Assembly: GCA_028705955.1 (NCBI GenBank)
Contig: JAQWCN010000002.1
Span: 1-49,160, forward strand
Length of the DNA: 49,160 nucleotides
DNA from: Eubacteriaceae bacterium
GTDB lineage: Bacteria > Bacillota > Clostridia > Eubacteriales > Eubacteriaceae
Direction of reading: 5' to 3'
Part shown: in pieces, positions 18,803 through 25,542 of the stretch
Layout: every line of letters begins with the position of its first letter
How positions within the stretch are numbered: the first letter of the stretch is position 1
Notes under the pieces: generated by a model
Told to the model about the DNA's origin: nothing
Seen by the model: only the letters and a program-made list of their open reading frames with translations
Databases searched by the model: none
Program-made: the position numbers and the translations under genes

Positions 18803-18845
18803 AAAGATGGACGCTCATTGAAAAATAAGCGTCCATCTTTTTATT
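18803..18845. terminator. Bidirectional terminator between thyX and the hydrogenase regulator gene
   Basis: AAAGATGGACGCT and AGCGTCCATCTTT form a perfect 13-bp stem with a T run on the plus side and CTTTTT on the minus side. Confidence 0.93.
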
Positions 18846-19089
18846 TTTTAGAATATAATGTTTTAGCGGTCACATGGTTAAGCATTCCCAGTTTTCCAGA
18901 TAAGGCCGAAATAATGTTTTGTGGAGCATCGACGATTAAGCTGATAACAGAAACGCCACGGTCGCGACAGGGAATTCCCATTCGTCCAAGGATATAAGGC
19001 GCGTATGCATGGAGCAGAGCATTGAGTTCTCCCACGATCGAAGGATCTTCAACCATAATGCCAATTTGAGCAATGCGATTATCATCCAT
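18841..19089 (-). CDS. Iron-only hydrogenase system regulator, TM1266 family
   Basis: Small ACT/NikR-like ferredoxin-fold protein of the TM1266 family, which is found with [FeFe]-hydrogenase genes and is presumed regulatory. The sequence RIAQIGIMVEDPSIVGELN, then ILGRMGIPCRDRGVSVIS and IVDAPQNIISALSGKLG follows the family closely, and 82 residues is normal. It lies 4 bases after luxS and is probably cotranscribed with it. No hydrogenase structural or maturation genes are present in the window, so its targets are elsewhere. Confidence 0.88.
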   Translation of the reverse strand: MDDNRIAQIGIMVEDPSIVGELNALLHAYAPYILGRMGIPCRDRGVSVISLIVDAPQNIISALSGKLGMLNHVTAKTLYSKK

Positions 19090-19093
19090 GGGA

Positions 19094-19582
19094 TTATTCC
19101 GGATAAATCAGATGATCTTCATCAATGTCAGTTAGCACTTCATTTAAATATTTTTTGGATTCGTACTTGGCCATACCGAGGTTCATATCGAGGTAATTGC
19201 CACAATCCCGGGCAGCGGCACCAGGCACATCCCCTTCATAGTCTGCCATAAATTGGAAAAGATCCGTAATCAGTGGAATAACATCTTTTGATGTTAAATC
19301 GCCTTTCATCAGGAGATAAAAACCGGTCCGGCATCCCATTGGACCAAAGTAGACAATCTGGCTGGATAACGAAGGATCATTGCGAAGATAAGTTGCGCCA
19401 AGATGTTCGATGGTGTGACATTCTGCAGTATTCATGACCGGCTCCCGGTTGGGTTCTTTCATACGGATATCAAAGGTGGTAATGCAATCATCGCCACAAT
19501 AGTCTTTTCTGGAAACATAAATGCCCCTTAATAAATTCAGATGATTGACGGTAAAACTTGCAATTTTTTTCATATTATCCAT
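19094..19582 (-). CDS. luxS: S-ribosylhomocysteine lyase LuxS
   Basis: Cleaves S-ribosylhomocysteine to homocysteine and DPD, the precursor of autoinducer-2. The metal site HTIEHLGATYLRN (HxxEH, residues about 56-60) and the distal Cys in RDCGNYLDMNL are intact, as is GPMGCRTGFYLL with the catalytic Cys. Length 162 is a little longer than Bacillus LuxS. ATG 19582 has AAAGGA about 11 bases upstream; an internal ATG at 19573 is the alternative. It follows recU by 56 bases and precedes the hydrogenase regulator gene. Confidence 0.96.
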   Translation of the reverse strand: MDNMKKIASFTVNHLNLLRGIYVSRKDYCGDDCITTFDIRMKEPNREPVMNTAECHTIEHLGATYLRNDPSLSSQIVYFGPMGCRTGFYLLMKGDLTSKDVIPLITDLFQFMADYEGDVPGAAARDCGNYLDMNLGMAKYESKKYLNEVLTDIDEDHLIYPE

Positions 19583-19638
19583 AAAGTATAAGGTCCTTTC
19601 ATTATTGTGTTGCCATAAAACCCTGGTTTGGATTTAAG

Positions 19639-20169
19639 TCAGATGTGTTTTAAATACGTGCCAACCGCTTCCAGATAATGCAGCTGGATGTTACCCTGGG
19701 GAAAAATCTGAAAAACAGGATCAAACGCATCGTAAGGAATTGATTTCCGGCCCTCTTTTTTTGCCGCGTCCCAATAGGATTTTAGAATTTGAAAAGGGAG
19801 AAGAAAACAAGTATCCAGCTGTTTAAATAATACAATCAGAAAAGCAAGACCATCCTGTTTTTGAAAAGCGTCCATAAACGCCATTTGATGGGCATGAATA
19901 TTGGCAATGGGAAGTCTTTTTTCATTGGTTTCCTTGGCGTCAAAACAAACAGGAACCCCCTGGACATTACCCATATAATCCACCGTACTTTTTTCTTCAA
20001 AATAGGCCAGTTTAATCGTTCCCCGTTCTTTATCCAGTTCCACTGGTTTGATGGCCGTTGGTAATTTTTGAACGACAGCCAACCCCTGTTCCAGATAAAG
20101 GGTATTTGCCTGGTTAATGAGGTCTTCCAAATAACTTCCGCGAAGTCCCCGGGAATGCCAGTAGCCCAT
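19639..20169 (-). CDS. recU: Holliday junction resolvase RecU
   Basis: Structure-specific nuclease that resolves Holliday junctions in Firmicutes. Diagnostic motifs are RGLRGSYLEDLINQAN, the VVQKLPTAIKPV segment, STVDYMGNVQGVPVCFDAKET (acidic metal ligands) and the following AHQMAFMDAF. Length 176 fits the family. The start overlaps the stop of the upstream rluA-like gene by one base (TAATG), indicating coupling. In other Firmicutes recU often sits next to a penicillin-binding protein gene; that context is absent here. Confidence 0.93.
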   Translation of the reverse strand: MGYWHSRGLRGSYLEDLINQANTLYLEQGLAVVQKLPTAIKPVELDKERGTIKLAYFEEKSTVDYMGNVQGVPVCFDAKETNEKRLPIANIHAHQMAFMDAFQKQDGLAFLIVLFKQLDTCFLLPFQILKSYWDAAKKEGRKSIPYDAFDPVFQIFPQGNIQLHYLEAVGTYLKHI

Positions 20170-21116
20170 TAATAATGGACCCTGTATTCCAGGGCCGTGA
20201 GAATATTTCTAAAATCATCTGGAATCGGAGCCGTCACATCAATTTTTAAATCGGCAATGGCGTAGTGCTGACTGTGCAGTAAAGGATGATCCAGATTGAA
20301 ATCCCGGGTAAATTTCCGGTTGAGCGTAGGATTGCCGTATTTGTAATCCCCCACAATGGGCAGACCTGCCTGAGCCAACTGGACACGGATTTGGTGAGAG
20401 CGGCCGGTATGCAGCCGGACAGATAAAAGCGTTGTCCCATGGCTGTGGGCGATGGGTTTATAATCCAGTTCGGCCAAACTACCCTGTGTATTGGATTCCA
20501 TCTTATTGGCCATATCATTTTTGACAAGATGGTCTTTTAAGTGGCCGGAATGACGGACTTCTCCCTCTACAAGAGCTAAATAGTCTTTGATAACGTGCCG
20601 TTCCCGAATAGCTGCCAGAATTTCCCGTTGAGCAGGATACGTTTTAGGGACCAAAATAATGCCGCTAGTCCCGACATCCAGACGATTGGCTGGAGCGGGA
20701 TGAAAAGTTCCGGCACTGGGAATAACCTGTCGGATTGCATCAGATACAGAAGGTTTTCCACTGGAATCCGGCTGAGTCAGCCATCCGGCAGGTTTATTTA
20801 AAACCAACAGGGTATCATTTGAAAACAGCGGATCCCCAACCATGGCCAAAAGCGGTTTTGCAGAAGAAGGATCAAGAATGGGGACGGCCTTTTTAAGTCC
20901 CCGGAATGCTTGATACGTTTCTTCTGAAAAATAAAAACTTAACTCATCACCCTGACAAACAAGATCAGAAGCGTTAGCTCGTTTACCGTTACGTTTAATT
21001 CGTTTTTTACGCAGCATTTTCTGCATAAATCCCCGGGATGTTTCCGGAAAAAATTTTTGCAGGAACCGGTCCATGCGCTGACCGGATGAATTCTCATCTA
21101 TTATATAATTTATCAT
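20169..21116 (-). CDS. RluA-family pseudouridine synthase (RluC/RluD-like)
   Basis: Predicted rRNA uridine isomerase. An N-terminal S4-like RNA-binding region (QRMDRFLQKFFPETSRGFMQKML) precedes the catalytic domain, with the active-site aspartate in NRLDVGTSGIILVPKT. The family usually has RLDxxTSG, which is kept here. The later LLSVRLHTGRSHQIRVQLA motif is strong. Length 315. Which 23S uridine it modifies cannot be told. First gene of a minus-strand run rluA-like, recU, luxS, hydrogenase regulator. Confidence 0.92.
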   Translation of the reverse strand: MINYIIDENSSGQRMDRFLQKFFPETSRGFMQKMLRKKRIKRNGKRANASDLVCQGDELSFYFSEETYQAFRGLKKAVPILDPSSAKPLLAMVGDPLFSNDTLLVLNKPAGWLTQPDSSGKPSVSDAIRQVIPSAGTFHPAPANRLDVGTSGIILVPKTYPAQREILAAIRERHVIKDYLALVEGEVRHSGHLKDHLVKNDMANKMESNTQGSLAELDYKPIAHSHGTTLLSVRLHTGRSHQIRVQLAQAGLPIVGDYKYGNPTLNRKFTRDFNLDHPLLHSQHYAIADLKIDVTAPIPDDFRNILTALEYRVHY

Positions 21117-21170
21117 AGGTTGATTATAGCATAAACTGCAAGAAGCACCAATGGATAAGAGGGATTTTAA

Positions 21171-22097
21171 TTATTTATGACTGCAGCCCAAAACTTCCCG
21201 CATTTTGTGGGCAGCCATAGCCATAATAGCGGCCCGGCCCGGACCAAGATAAGCCCGGGGATCAAATTGTTCGGGATTTTCTACAAAAAACTGACGGATA
21301 CAAGCAGTCATCACTAAATTCAGATCGGTTTCAAAGTTGATTTTACAGACCCCCAGTTTGGCCGCGTCCCTGAGCATATCCTCGGGGACACCCTGAGCTC
21401 TTTTTATCGCACCCCCGTACTGGTTGCACATCTCCACAAATTCAGTGGGAACAGAAGAAGCCCCGTGAAGCACAAGGGGAAAGCCCGGAAGCAGGGCCGT
21501 GATTTTTTTGAGACGGTCAAAATCAAGCCGGGGAGTATCCTCGAATTTGTAAGGACCGTGTTTAGTACCAATGGCAATAGCTAAAGAATCGACGCCCGTT
21601 CGTTCGACAAATTCTGCGGCCTGCTCCGGATCCGTCATGGTGGCATCCTGGTTGGAAATACTGATGTCATCCTTTTTTCCGGCGAGACGTCCGAGTTCTC
21701 CTTCAACCACAACGCCGTGGTCATGGGCATAACACACAACGCGTCGGGTTAAAGTGATATTTTCTTCAAACGCTAAATTGGAGCCATCAATCATGACGGA
21801 TGTATATCCGCTGTCAACACAATCTTTACAGATTTCATAATTGGCACCATGGTCCAGATGGAGGCAAATAGCGACATCAGTGGTATTGACTGCCGCTTCA
21901 ATCAACTTGGTTAAATAAGCCGGATTAGAATACTGACGCGTTTCATTTGAAACCTGAAGAATAATTGGGGACGCTTCCTTTTGAGCTGCACCAACAATCC
22001 CTTGAATGATTTCCATATTATTGGCGTTAAAAGCGCCGATCGCGTAATGCCCGAGATAAGCTTTTTGAAACATTTCTTTTGATGACACAAGTGGCAT
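21171..22097 (-). CDS. fba: Class II fructose-bisphosphate aldolase
   Basis: Zinc-dependent aldolase of glycolysis and gluconeogenesis. Conserved motifs are AICLHLDHGANYEICKD (zinc His and catalytic Asp), EGELGRLAGKKDD, AIAIGTKHGPYKF and PLVLHGASSVP. The second ATG at 22097 is preferred because GGAGGA lies 7 bases before it, whereas the track ATG at 22103 would be only about 2 bases away. 308 residues is usual. Monocistronic on the minus strand; no clear terminator is seen after it. Confidence 0.95.
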   Translation of the reverse strand: MPLVSSKEMFQKAYLGHYAIGAFNANNMEIIQGIVGAAQKEASPIILQVSNETRQYSNPAYLTKLIEAAVNTTDVAICLHLDHGANYEICKDCVDSGYTSVMIDGSNLAFEENITLTRRVVCYAHDHGVVVEGELGRLAGKKDDISISNQDATMTDPEQAAEFVERTGVDSLAIAIGTKHGPYKFEDTPRLDFDRLKKITALLPGFPLVLHGASSVPTEFVEMCNQYGGAIKRAQGVPEDMLRDAAKLGVCKINFETDLNLVMTACIRQFFVENPEQFDPRAYLGPGRAAIMAMAAHKMREVLGCSHK

Positions 22098-22164
22098 ACT
22101 CATTTCCTCCAGTTGTTGTTAATATTGTTATAATTATAACGCATATGAAATGGATGCACAATAT

Positions 22165-22203
22165 AAAAAGAACCTTCCACCGCAAAGGAGAAAGGGTCTT
22201 TTA
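22165..22203 (-). terminator. Probable terminator after the YjdF-like membrane protein gene
   Basis: On the minus strand AAGACCCTT pairs with AAGGTTCTT (one mismatch) around a GC-containing loop, followed by TTTTT. The stem is imperfect. Confidence 0.55.
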
Positions 22204-22222
22204 GCATCAATATAAAAGATGA

Positions 22223-23062
22223 TTATTTGAGATCATCGTCCATCTCGTCTTTGAGTTCCTCCAAATCATCGATGGGGGGATGGGGTTTAGATTTATCATA
22301 AGGTCGGCGCAGTTTTGGCATAAAACGACTGGCAAAGGTATGTTGCCCACGCTTTTTAATATAAATCAGACCAAAAATGGAGAAAATAATGGCTCCGATA
22401 AAATTGACAAAAAGATCTTCCATTGTATCGATCAGGCCGATATCAATATAACCCGCCCAGGATTGACCGTTGATGACAACGCTGTGAATATCCCAATTCA
22501 CCGCGACATTGGCGCCTGTGGGATTAAGGAGAACCGAACTGATAAAGGGAATGATCGTATCCTTTTGCATATCGGTTTTAAAGAGCATATCCATTCCAAA
22601 TTCGAAAAATTCCCACATAACGCCAACTGTCATTGAAAAACAAAATGCAAAAATGGCGACAAACGCAGGGCTTAAATCAAGGGCTATATTTTCATTTTCA
22701 TTTAAGATATCAATCAGGGAGAAGCCGATCGCAGCCATTAAAAAACCATTGAGGGTATGGAGCATCGAGTCCCAATTATCAAAGATCAAATAATAGGATT
22801 GAATTTCACCTAAAATCTCCGCGGAAAAAATAAAAATGACAATGATAATTTCCAAAGTATTTGGAAGTTCAATTTGAAGCTTTTTTTCAATAAAAGAAGG
22901 GATCATAAACAGAATTAAAGTCCATGCACAGAGAAAAACATTATTCCAATCCTGCTGATGAATTTGTACCAACATGACACCAATGACAGCCAAACGTAAG
23001 AAAAAATAAACAAACATTTTAAAGTGATTCATCGATTTGATTTTTTGGATCAATCTGTTCAT
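22223..23062 (-). CDS. YjdF/DUF2238-like integral membrane protein
   Basis: 279-residue membrane protein with about seven hydrophobic segments between residues 14 and 240. Conserved-looking polar residues inside the membrane region are NWDSMLHTLNGFLMAAIG and MWEFFEFGMDMLF, plus IDTMEDLFVNFIGA, the pattern of the DUF2238/YjdF group. The C-terminal 45 residues are soluble and charged (DDLEELKDEMDDDLK). Function of the family is not established. It stands alone upstream of fba, divergent from the Ptb-like gene. Confidence 0.7.
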   Translation of the reverse strand: MNRLIQKIKSMNHFKMFVYFFLRLAVIGVMLVQIHQQDWNNVFLCAWTLILFMIPSFIEKKLQIELPNTLEIIIVIFIFSAEILGEIQSYYLIFDNWDSMLHTLNGFLMAAIGFSLIDILNENENIALDLSPAFVAIFAFCFSMTVGVMWEFFEFGMDMLFKTDMQKDTIIPFISSVLLNPTGANVAVNWDIHSVVINGQSWAGYIDIGLIDTMEDLFVNFIGAIIFSIFGLIYIKKRGQHTFASRFMPKLRRPYDKSKPHPPIDDLEELKDEMDDDLK

Positions 23063-23174
23063 TGTTTTGTACTCCCTTTAGATTATTTTCCCATTCTATC
23101 ATAGATTGAAAAGATAAAAGAAGTTTTTTTACCACTATGGGATAAAAAATGCCACGGTGTAAAAGAAAGGAGGA

Positions 23175-23183
23175 TGATATAAT
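23175..23183 (+). promoter_or_regulatory. Extended -10 promoter of the Ptb-like gene
   Basis: TGATATAAT is an ideal extended -10. It lies downstream of the track start at 23149, which supports the GTG start at 23215 for the gene. Confidence 0.55.
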
Positions 23184-23214
23184 ACAAACAGATGTTTCAG
23201 AAGGGAGGGTTATT

Positions 23215-24132
23215 GTGTATAGTTTTGAAGAAATAAAAAAACAACTCAAGATACAATCTGGAGGGAAAAAACCAGTGGTGTCTGTTGCAGCGGCAGCGGA
23301 TGCTGATGTTTTGGAAGCCATAAAAATGATGAATGATGATGGCTTTGGAACAGCAATTCTTGTTGGGGATGCCGATAAAATTGCAACCATTGCCGATGAG
23401 ATTGGATGTAATTTATCAGAAAATACGGTTGTCGATATCAAAGACGGGACCCAAGCGGCCCAGGTTGCTGTGGCCTGCGCCAGAGAGGGACAAGCCGATA
23501 TTGTCATGAAGGGACTTTTACATACCAAGGTTTACCTCAAGGCGATTTTAAACCGGGAATTTGGTTTAAGAACCGGTCAACTTTTGAATGCAGTAACGGC
23601 GTTTGAACTGCCGAATTACAACCGAATGGCCCTGGCAACAGACTGTGGAATGATTATAACGCCAACGCTGGAAGATAAAGTTCAGATGATTGGTAACGCG
23701 ACGCAGTTGGCTAATGCTATGGGGTGTGAACGGCCAAAGGTATCTTGCCTGTCTGCAGTTGAAACGGTCAACAGCAATATGCCAGACGGTTTTGATGCGG
23801 CGGTTCTCTGTAAGATGAACGACCGTGGGCAGATCAAAGGGTGTGTTGTGGACGGTCCCTTATCCATGGATTTATCCATTTCCGAGATGTCAGTCAAACA
23901 TAAAGGATTTCAAAGCCCTGTGGCCGGTCAGGCGGATATTCTATTAATGCCCAATCTCCAGGCCGGAAATATATTCTGGAAAACCATGACTTATCTGGCG
24001 GGGGCAAGAAGTGCTGCAGTGGTCATGGGAGCTGCAAAGCCGGCAGTATTAACATCCCGTTCAGATTCTGCAGAAGCCAAAGCCAACAGCATTGCGATGG
24101 CCATGCTTTTAGCTTTACATCAAAAGGACTGA
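23215..24132 (+). CDS. Phosphate acetyl/butyryltransferase family enzyme (Ptb-like)
   Basis: Transfers an acyl group between CoA and phosphate. The protein aligns with the Ptb group: DADVLEAIKMMNDDGFGTAILVG near the start, ADIVMKGLLHTKVYLKAIL, RMALATDCGMIITPTLEDK, a conserved VVDGPLSMDLSIS and the C-terminal GAKPAVLTSRSDSAEAK-type ending (AAKPAVLTSRSDSAEAKANS). GTG 23215 has AAGGGAGGG just upstream; the track ATG 23149 lies before the likely promoter. Length 305. No butyrate kinase gene is adjacent, so acetyl, butyryl or branched-chain acyl substrates are all possible. Confidence 0.87.
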   Translation: MYSFEEIKKQLKIQSGGKKPVVSVAAAADADVLEAIKMMNDDGFGTAILVGDADKIATIADEIGCNLSENTVVDIKDGTQAAQVAVACAREGQADIVMKGLLHTKVYLKAILNREFGLRTGQLLNAVTAFELPNYNRMALATDCGMIITPTLEDKVQMIGNATQLANAMGCERPKVSCLSAVETVNSNMPDGFDAAVLCKMNDRGQIKGCVVDGPLSMDLSISEMSVKHKGFQSPVAGQADILLMPNLQAGNIFWKTMTYLAGARSAAVVMGAAKPAVLTSRSDSAEAKANSIAMAMLLALHQKD

Positions 24133-24160
24133 TTCGTGGATCAGCATGAGCAATACATAA

Positions 24161-24203
24161 AAAGACTGTCAATTGAAATCAATCGATTGACAGTCTTTTT
24201 TAT
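24161..24203. terminator. Bidirectional terminator between the Ptb-like gene and tRNA-Thr
   Basis: AAAGACTGTCAAT pairs with ATTGACAGTCTTT, flanked by A and T tracts. It can end both the plus-strand gene and the minus-strand tRNA transcript. Confidence 0.92.
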
Positions 24204-24234
24204 TTTGACCCAGGTTAGTCAAATTTAATTCATA

Positions 24235-24310
24235 TGGAGCTGAGAGCCGGATTCGAACCGGCGACCTATTGATTACGAATCAATTGCGCTACCAACTGTG
24301 CCATCCCAGC
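24235..24310 (-). tRNA. tRNA-Thr(CGT)
   Basis: The minus strand folds as a complete cloverleaf of 76 bases: acceptor GCTGGGA / TCTCAGC, anticodon stem ATTGA / TCAAT with loop TTCGTAA, TPsiC arm GCCGG TTCGAAT CCGGC, and an encoded CCA end. The anticodon CGT reads the threonine codon ACG. Confidence 0.96.
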
Positions 24311-24420
24311 GTTTTGAACGTAGTGTATTATACCGTTTATGATGAAGCAATGCAAGATAATTTTTGAGACAATTTAATTTTCTTGATATAAAAATTTTTT
24401 TAAAAAAGGGCTGAGATCAA

Positions 24421-24449
24421 TTTATAAATTCTTTATCTTATGATAAAAT
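24421..24449 (+). promoter_or_regulatory. Promoter of the THF riboswitch-folT transcript
   Basis: TTTATA (24421-24426) and TAAAAT (24444-24449) are 17 bases apart with TGA just before the -10 box. The aptamer begins about 11 bases downstream. Confidence 0.6.
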
Positions 24450-24459
24450 AATTTTGAAT

Positions 24460-24557
24460 CAAGAGTAGATAAGACGCGTTTTAAGTGTCAAAGGATGGGA
24501 AGTTGCCTTTGAACGAAGTCATCACTGGGATGCGCGGTGTCTTATCGCTTCCGCTTG
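24460..24557 (+). promoter_or_regulatory. Tetrahydrofolate (THF) riboswitch aptamer
   Basis: The segment matches the THF riboswitch pattern known from folT and folE leaders: AAGAGTAGAT near the 5' side, GCGTTTTAAGTGT, GGATGGGA, GAACGAAG, GCGCGGTG and TCTTATCGCTTCCGC. GATAAGAC (24468-24475) pairs perfectly with GTCTTATC (24539-24546), and CAAG (24460-24463) with CTTG (24554-24557) closes the outer helix. The gene downstream is an ECF folate substrate-binding component, which fits the ligand. Assignment is by recall of the conserved motif, not by covariance search. Confidence 0.92.
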
Positions 24558-24598
24558 TAAACTCGATCACTTGCCGTTTTCAGAACGTTGGCAAGCCT

Positions 24599-24650
24599 GC
24601 GGAAGCATTACTTATTTCAATTGGAGGTTAAATGATGAAAAGTAATGCTT
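24599..24650 (+). promoter_or_regulatory. Putative THF riboswitch expression platform: translation-sequestering stem
   Basis: AAGCATTACTT (24603-24613) and AAGTAATGCTT (24640-24650) are perfect reverse complements and enclose the GGAGG ribosome site and the ATGATG start of folT. GCGGAAGC (24599-24606) overlaps the left arm and is perfectly complementary to GCTTCCGC (24547-24554) in the 3' end of the aptamer. This gives two mutually exclusive structures and no T-run terminator, so translational control is inferred. Confidence 0.6.
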
Positions 24651-25390
24651 TATCCGGTTATTCTATTTCCAATACGCGTCGAATGGTGAGCTGTGCCCTT
24701 CTTATTGCATTGAGTATGGTGCTTAAACTCATTTTTGAAGTGTATATTCCACTGGGCGGATTCCCGTCTTTAAGAATTAATCTGACGTCGATTCCCATTA
24801 TGCTTTCCGGTATTCTTTTTGGACCTGCAGCAGGTTTTAGTGTCGGCGCTATTTCTGATCTGTTGTGTTTTGTGATTAAGCCGAGCGGTCCCTACTTTCC
24901 AGGATTCACACTGGCTTCGGCACTTACAGGGATGATTCCGGGCCTTATGTGGCGGCTGATTAACAAAAGACCCGTTGCACATCTGGAATGGTTCAATTTG
25001 GTGTGTGTGAGTGTTTCAATGGCAATTTGCATTGGACTGGGGGTATTTCAATTCCAGAACGGTGTCGTGACTTACTCAGGAGCAGCGATTCACCCCCTTC
25101 TGATGGCACTTTTCATTGGCTTAATGCTTTTATTTGTTCTGTATCCGGTAATCTTGAGAAAAAGCAGTTGGGAGCTGGTGGATGATCAATTGTTATTTAT
25201 CGTCAGTCTGACGCAGATCATCTGTTCAGTTATTCTCAATACAATCTTTTTGATCATGCTGTATGGACAGACGGCAGCGGTTCTACTCCCTGCACGGGTT
25301 ATTACAAACATTTTTACCATTCCATTGTATACCATTTGTCTGGCCGGTGTCTTGCGGCTGCTCCCCGAAAGCTATAAAGGGATACGATGA
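24632..25390 (+). CDS. folT: ECF transporter folate-specific S component FolT
   Basis: Membrane substrate-binding (S) component that would pair with shared EcfAAT energy-coupling proteins to import folate. The signature region FPSLRINLTSIPIMLSGILFGPAAGFSVGAISDLL and the GPYFPGFTLASALTGMIPGL segment are those of FolT. About six hydrophobic helices fill the 252 residues; an extended internal segment around residues 105-165 (with FQFQNGVVTYSG) is longer than in short FolT proteins. The THF riboswitch directly upstream strongly supports the substrate. Either ATG 24632 or ATG 24635 may be used; both sit in the sequestering loop. Confidence 0.93.
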   Translation: MMKSNALSGYSISNTRRMVSCALLIALSMVLKLIFEVYIPLGGFPSLRINLTSIPIMLSGILFGPAAGFSVGAISDLLCFVIKPSGPYFPGFTLASALTGMIPGLMWRLINKRPVAHLEWFNLVCVSVSMAICIGLGVFQFQNGVVTYSGAAIHPLLMALFIGLMLLFVLYPVILRKSSWELVDDQLLFIVSLTQIICSVILNTIFLIMLYGQTAAVLLPARVITNIFTIPLYTICLAGVLRLLPESYKGIR

Positions 25391-25399
25391 ATTCACTTT

Positions 25400-25429
25400 T
25401 GAACCTGTTTTGACAGGTTCTTTTTTTTA
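25400..25429 (+). terminator. Terminator after folT
   Basis: GAACCTGT (25401-25408) pairs with ACAGGTTC (25413-25420) and is followed by eight T residues. Confidence 0.93.
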
Positions 25430-25542
25430 TGTTAAACTTTTTTTATTCTAATTATTATTTCCATTTTTTACTTTTATTTCATAAAGATTTTGCATTTAAA
25501 TTTCTTATTTTCAGAATGGACTGAATTCTACTGGAGGTTCCC

